This document shows, piece after piece, positions 1 through 6,045 of a stretch of DNA of 6,045 nucleotides (within the stretch, counting starts at the first letter, position 1; each line of letters opens with the position of its first letter). The notes beneath the pieces are model-generated. The model did not search any database. It was not told the DNA's origin and saw only the letters and a program-made list of their open reading frames with translations. The translations under genes and the position numbers were made by a program. Source of the DNA: Chloroflexota bacterium (lineage in GTDB: Bacteria; Chloroflexota; Limnocylindria; Limnocylindrales; CSP1-4); the NCBI GenBank assembly GCA_021815005.1, contig JAKAHL010000139.1:1-6045 (forward strand). The letters run 5' to 3'.

Positions 1-3555
<3,555 letters not shown>

Positions 3556-3560
3556 CGGTC

Positions 3561-3566
3561 TCCTCC
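3561..3566 (-). promoter_or_regulatory. Ribosome binding site of rpoC
   Basis: On the minus strand the sequence reads GGAGGAGACCG and then ATG. This is a near-perfect Shine-Dalgarno with 5 bases between GGAGGA and the start codon. It fixes the rpoC start and shows that beta-prime has its own translation initiation rather than being coupled to the rpoB stop, which is 110 bases upstream. Confidence 0.9.
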
Positions 3567-3570
3567 GCAC

Positions 3571-3589
3571 CGCCGCGGCCCTGGCGGCG
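3571..3589 (-). other. Short GC hairpin just upstream of the rpoC ribosome binding site
   Basis: CGCCGC pairs with GCGGCG across a 7-base loop (CAGGGCC). The stem ends 4 bases before the GGAGGA of rpoC and leaves that site unpaired. It might help keep the ribosome binding site open. A 6-bp stem in sequence this GC-rich can also arise by chance. Confidence 0.35.
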
Positions 3590-3607
3590 CGTTGCTTCCG
3601 GTGAGTG

Positions 3608-3646
3608 CGAGCGGGGACCGGGCCGGCCGGACGCCGATCCCCCTCG
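3608..3646 (-). other. Strong hairpin in the rpoB-rpoC spacer
   Basis: In the transcript direction, CGAG-GGGGATCGG pairs with CCGGTCCCC-G-CTCG. This gives a 13-bp stem with one G.U wobble and one bulged G, closed by a 12-base loop (CGTCCGGCCGGC). It starts 19 bases after the rpoB stop. The sequence after the stem (CACTCACCGG) has no T-tract, so it is not a standard intrinsic terminator. That fits the need to transcribe rpoC. It could be an mRNA processing or stability element, or simply a by-product of GC-rich sequence. Confidence 0.6.
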
Positions 3647-3665
3647 TGGCGGTGTTAGCGGGGGT

Positions 3666-6045
<2,380 letters not shown>

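Larger units (their letters stand above)
3556..3665 (-). other. rpoB-rpoC intercistronic spacer, 110 bases
   Basis: This is the only non-coding stretch in the window. It contains the two hairpins and the rpoC ribosome binding site listed separately. I find no convincing -10/-35 promoter pair and no terminator, which agrees with rpoB and rpoC being cotranscribed. Confidence 0.8.

Noticed and set aside
3608..3646. Intrinsic terminator after rpoB
   Set aside because: The stem is strong, but no T-tract follows it and an essential cotranscribed gene lies immediately downstream.

Overview
The window is a stretch of a bacterial rpoBC operon, read entirely from the minus strand. From right to left it holds the C-terminal part of rpoB (RNA polymerase beta subunit, cut off by the right edge), a 110-base intercistronic spacer, and the first 1185 codons of rpoC (RNA polymerase beta-prime subunit, cut off by the left edge). 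No stop codon or frameshift interrupts either gene. Apart from the spacer, every base is coding. I see no RNA gene, mobile element, CRISPR array, promoter or canonical terminator.

The DNA is GC-rich, with third codon positions almost always G or C. The protein features are those of Gram-positive-like and Chloroflexota/Actinomycetota polymerases. Beta lacks the E. coli-type insertion between the flap and the catalytic lysines. Beta-prime lacks the E. coli SI3 insertion in the trigger loop. Conserved blocks are closest, from memory, to Actinomycetota and Chloroflexota proteins. A roughly 50-residue insertion just after the rifampicin region of beta, and a long alanine/glutamate-rich helical insertion near the N-terminus of beta-prime, point more towards a Chloroflexota-like lineage. 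That assignment is an inference, not a search result.

The two products form the catalytic core of RNA polymerase. Beta supplies the flap, the fork/rifampicin pocket and the two active-site lysines. Beta-prime supplies the Mg-binding aspartate triad, bridge helix, trigger loop and both zinc sites. All the catalytic and zinc-binding residues that fall inside the window are intact, so both genes look functional.

Nothing here looks like a new biological system. The points worth a second look lie within the polymerase itself: a serine where E. coli has His526 in the rifampicin pocket, the lineage-specific insertions in beta and beta-prime, a poorly conserved beta-prime segment, and a strong RNA hairpin without a U-tract between the two genes.
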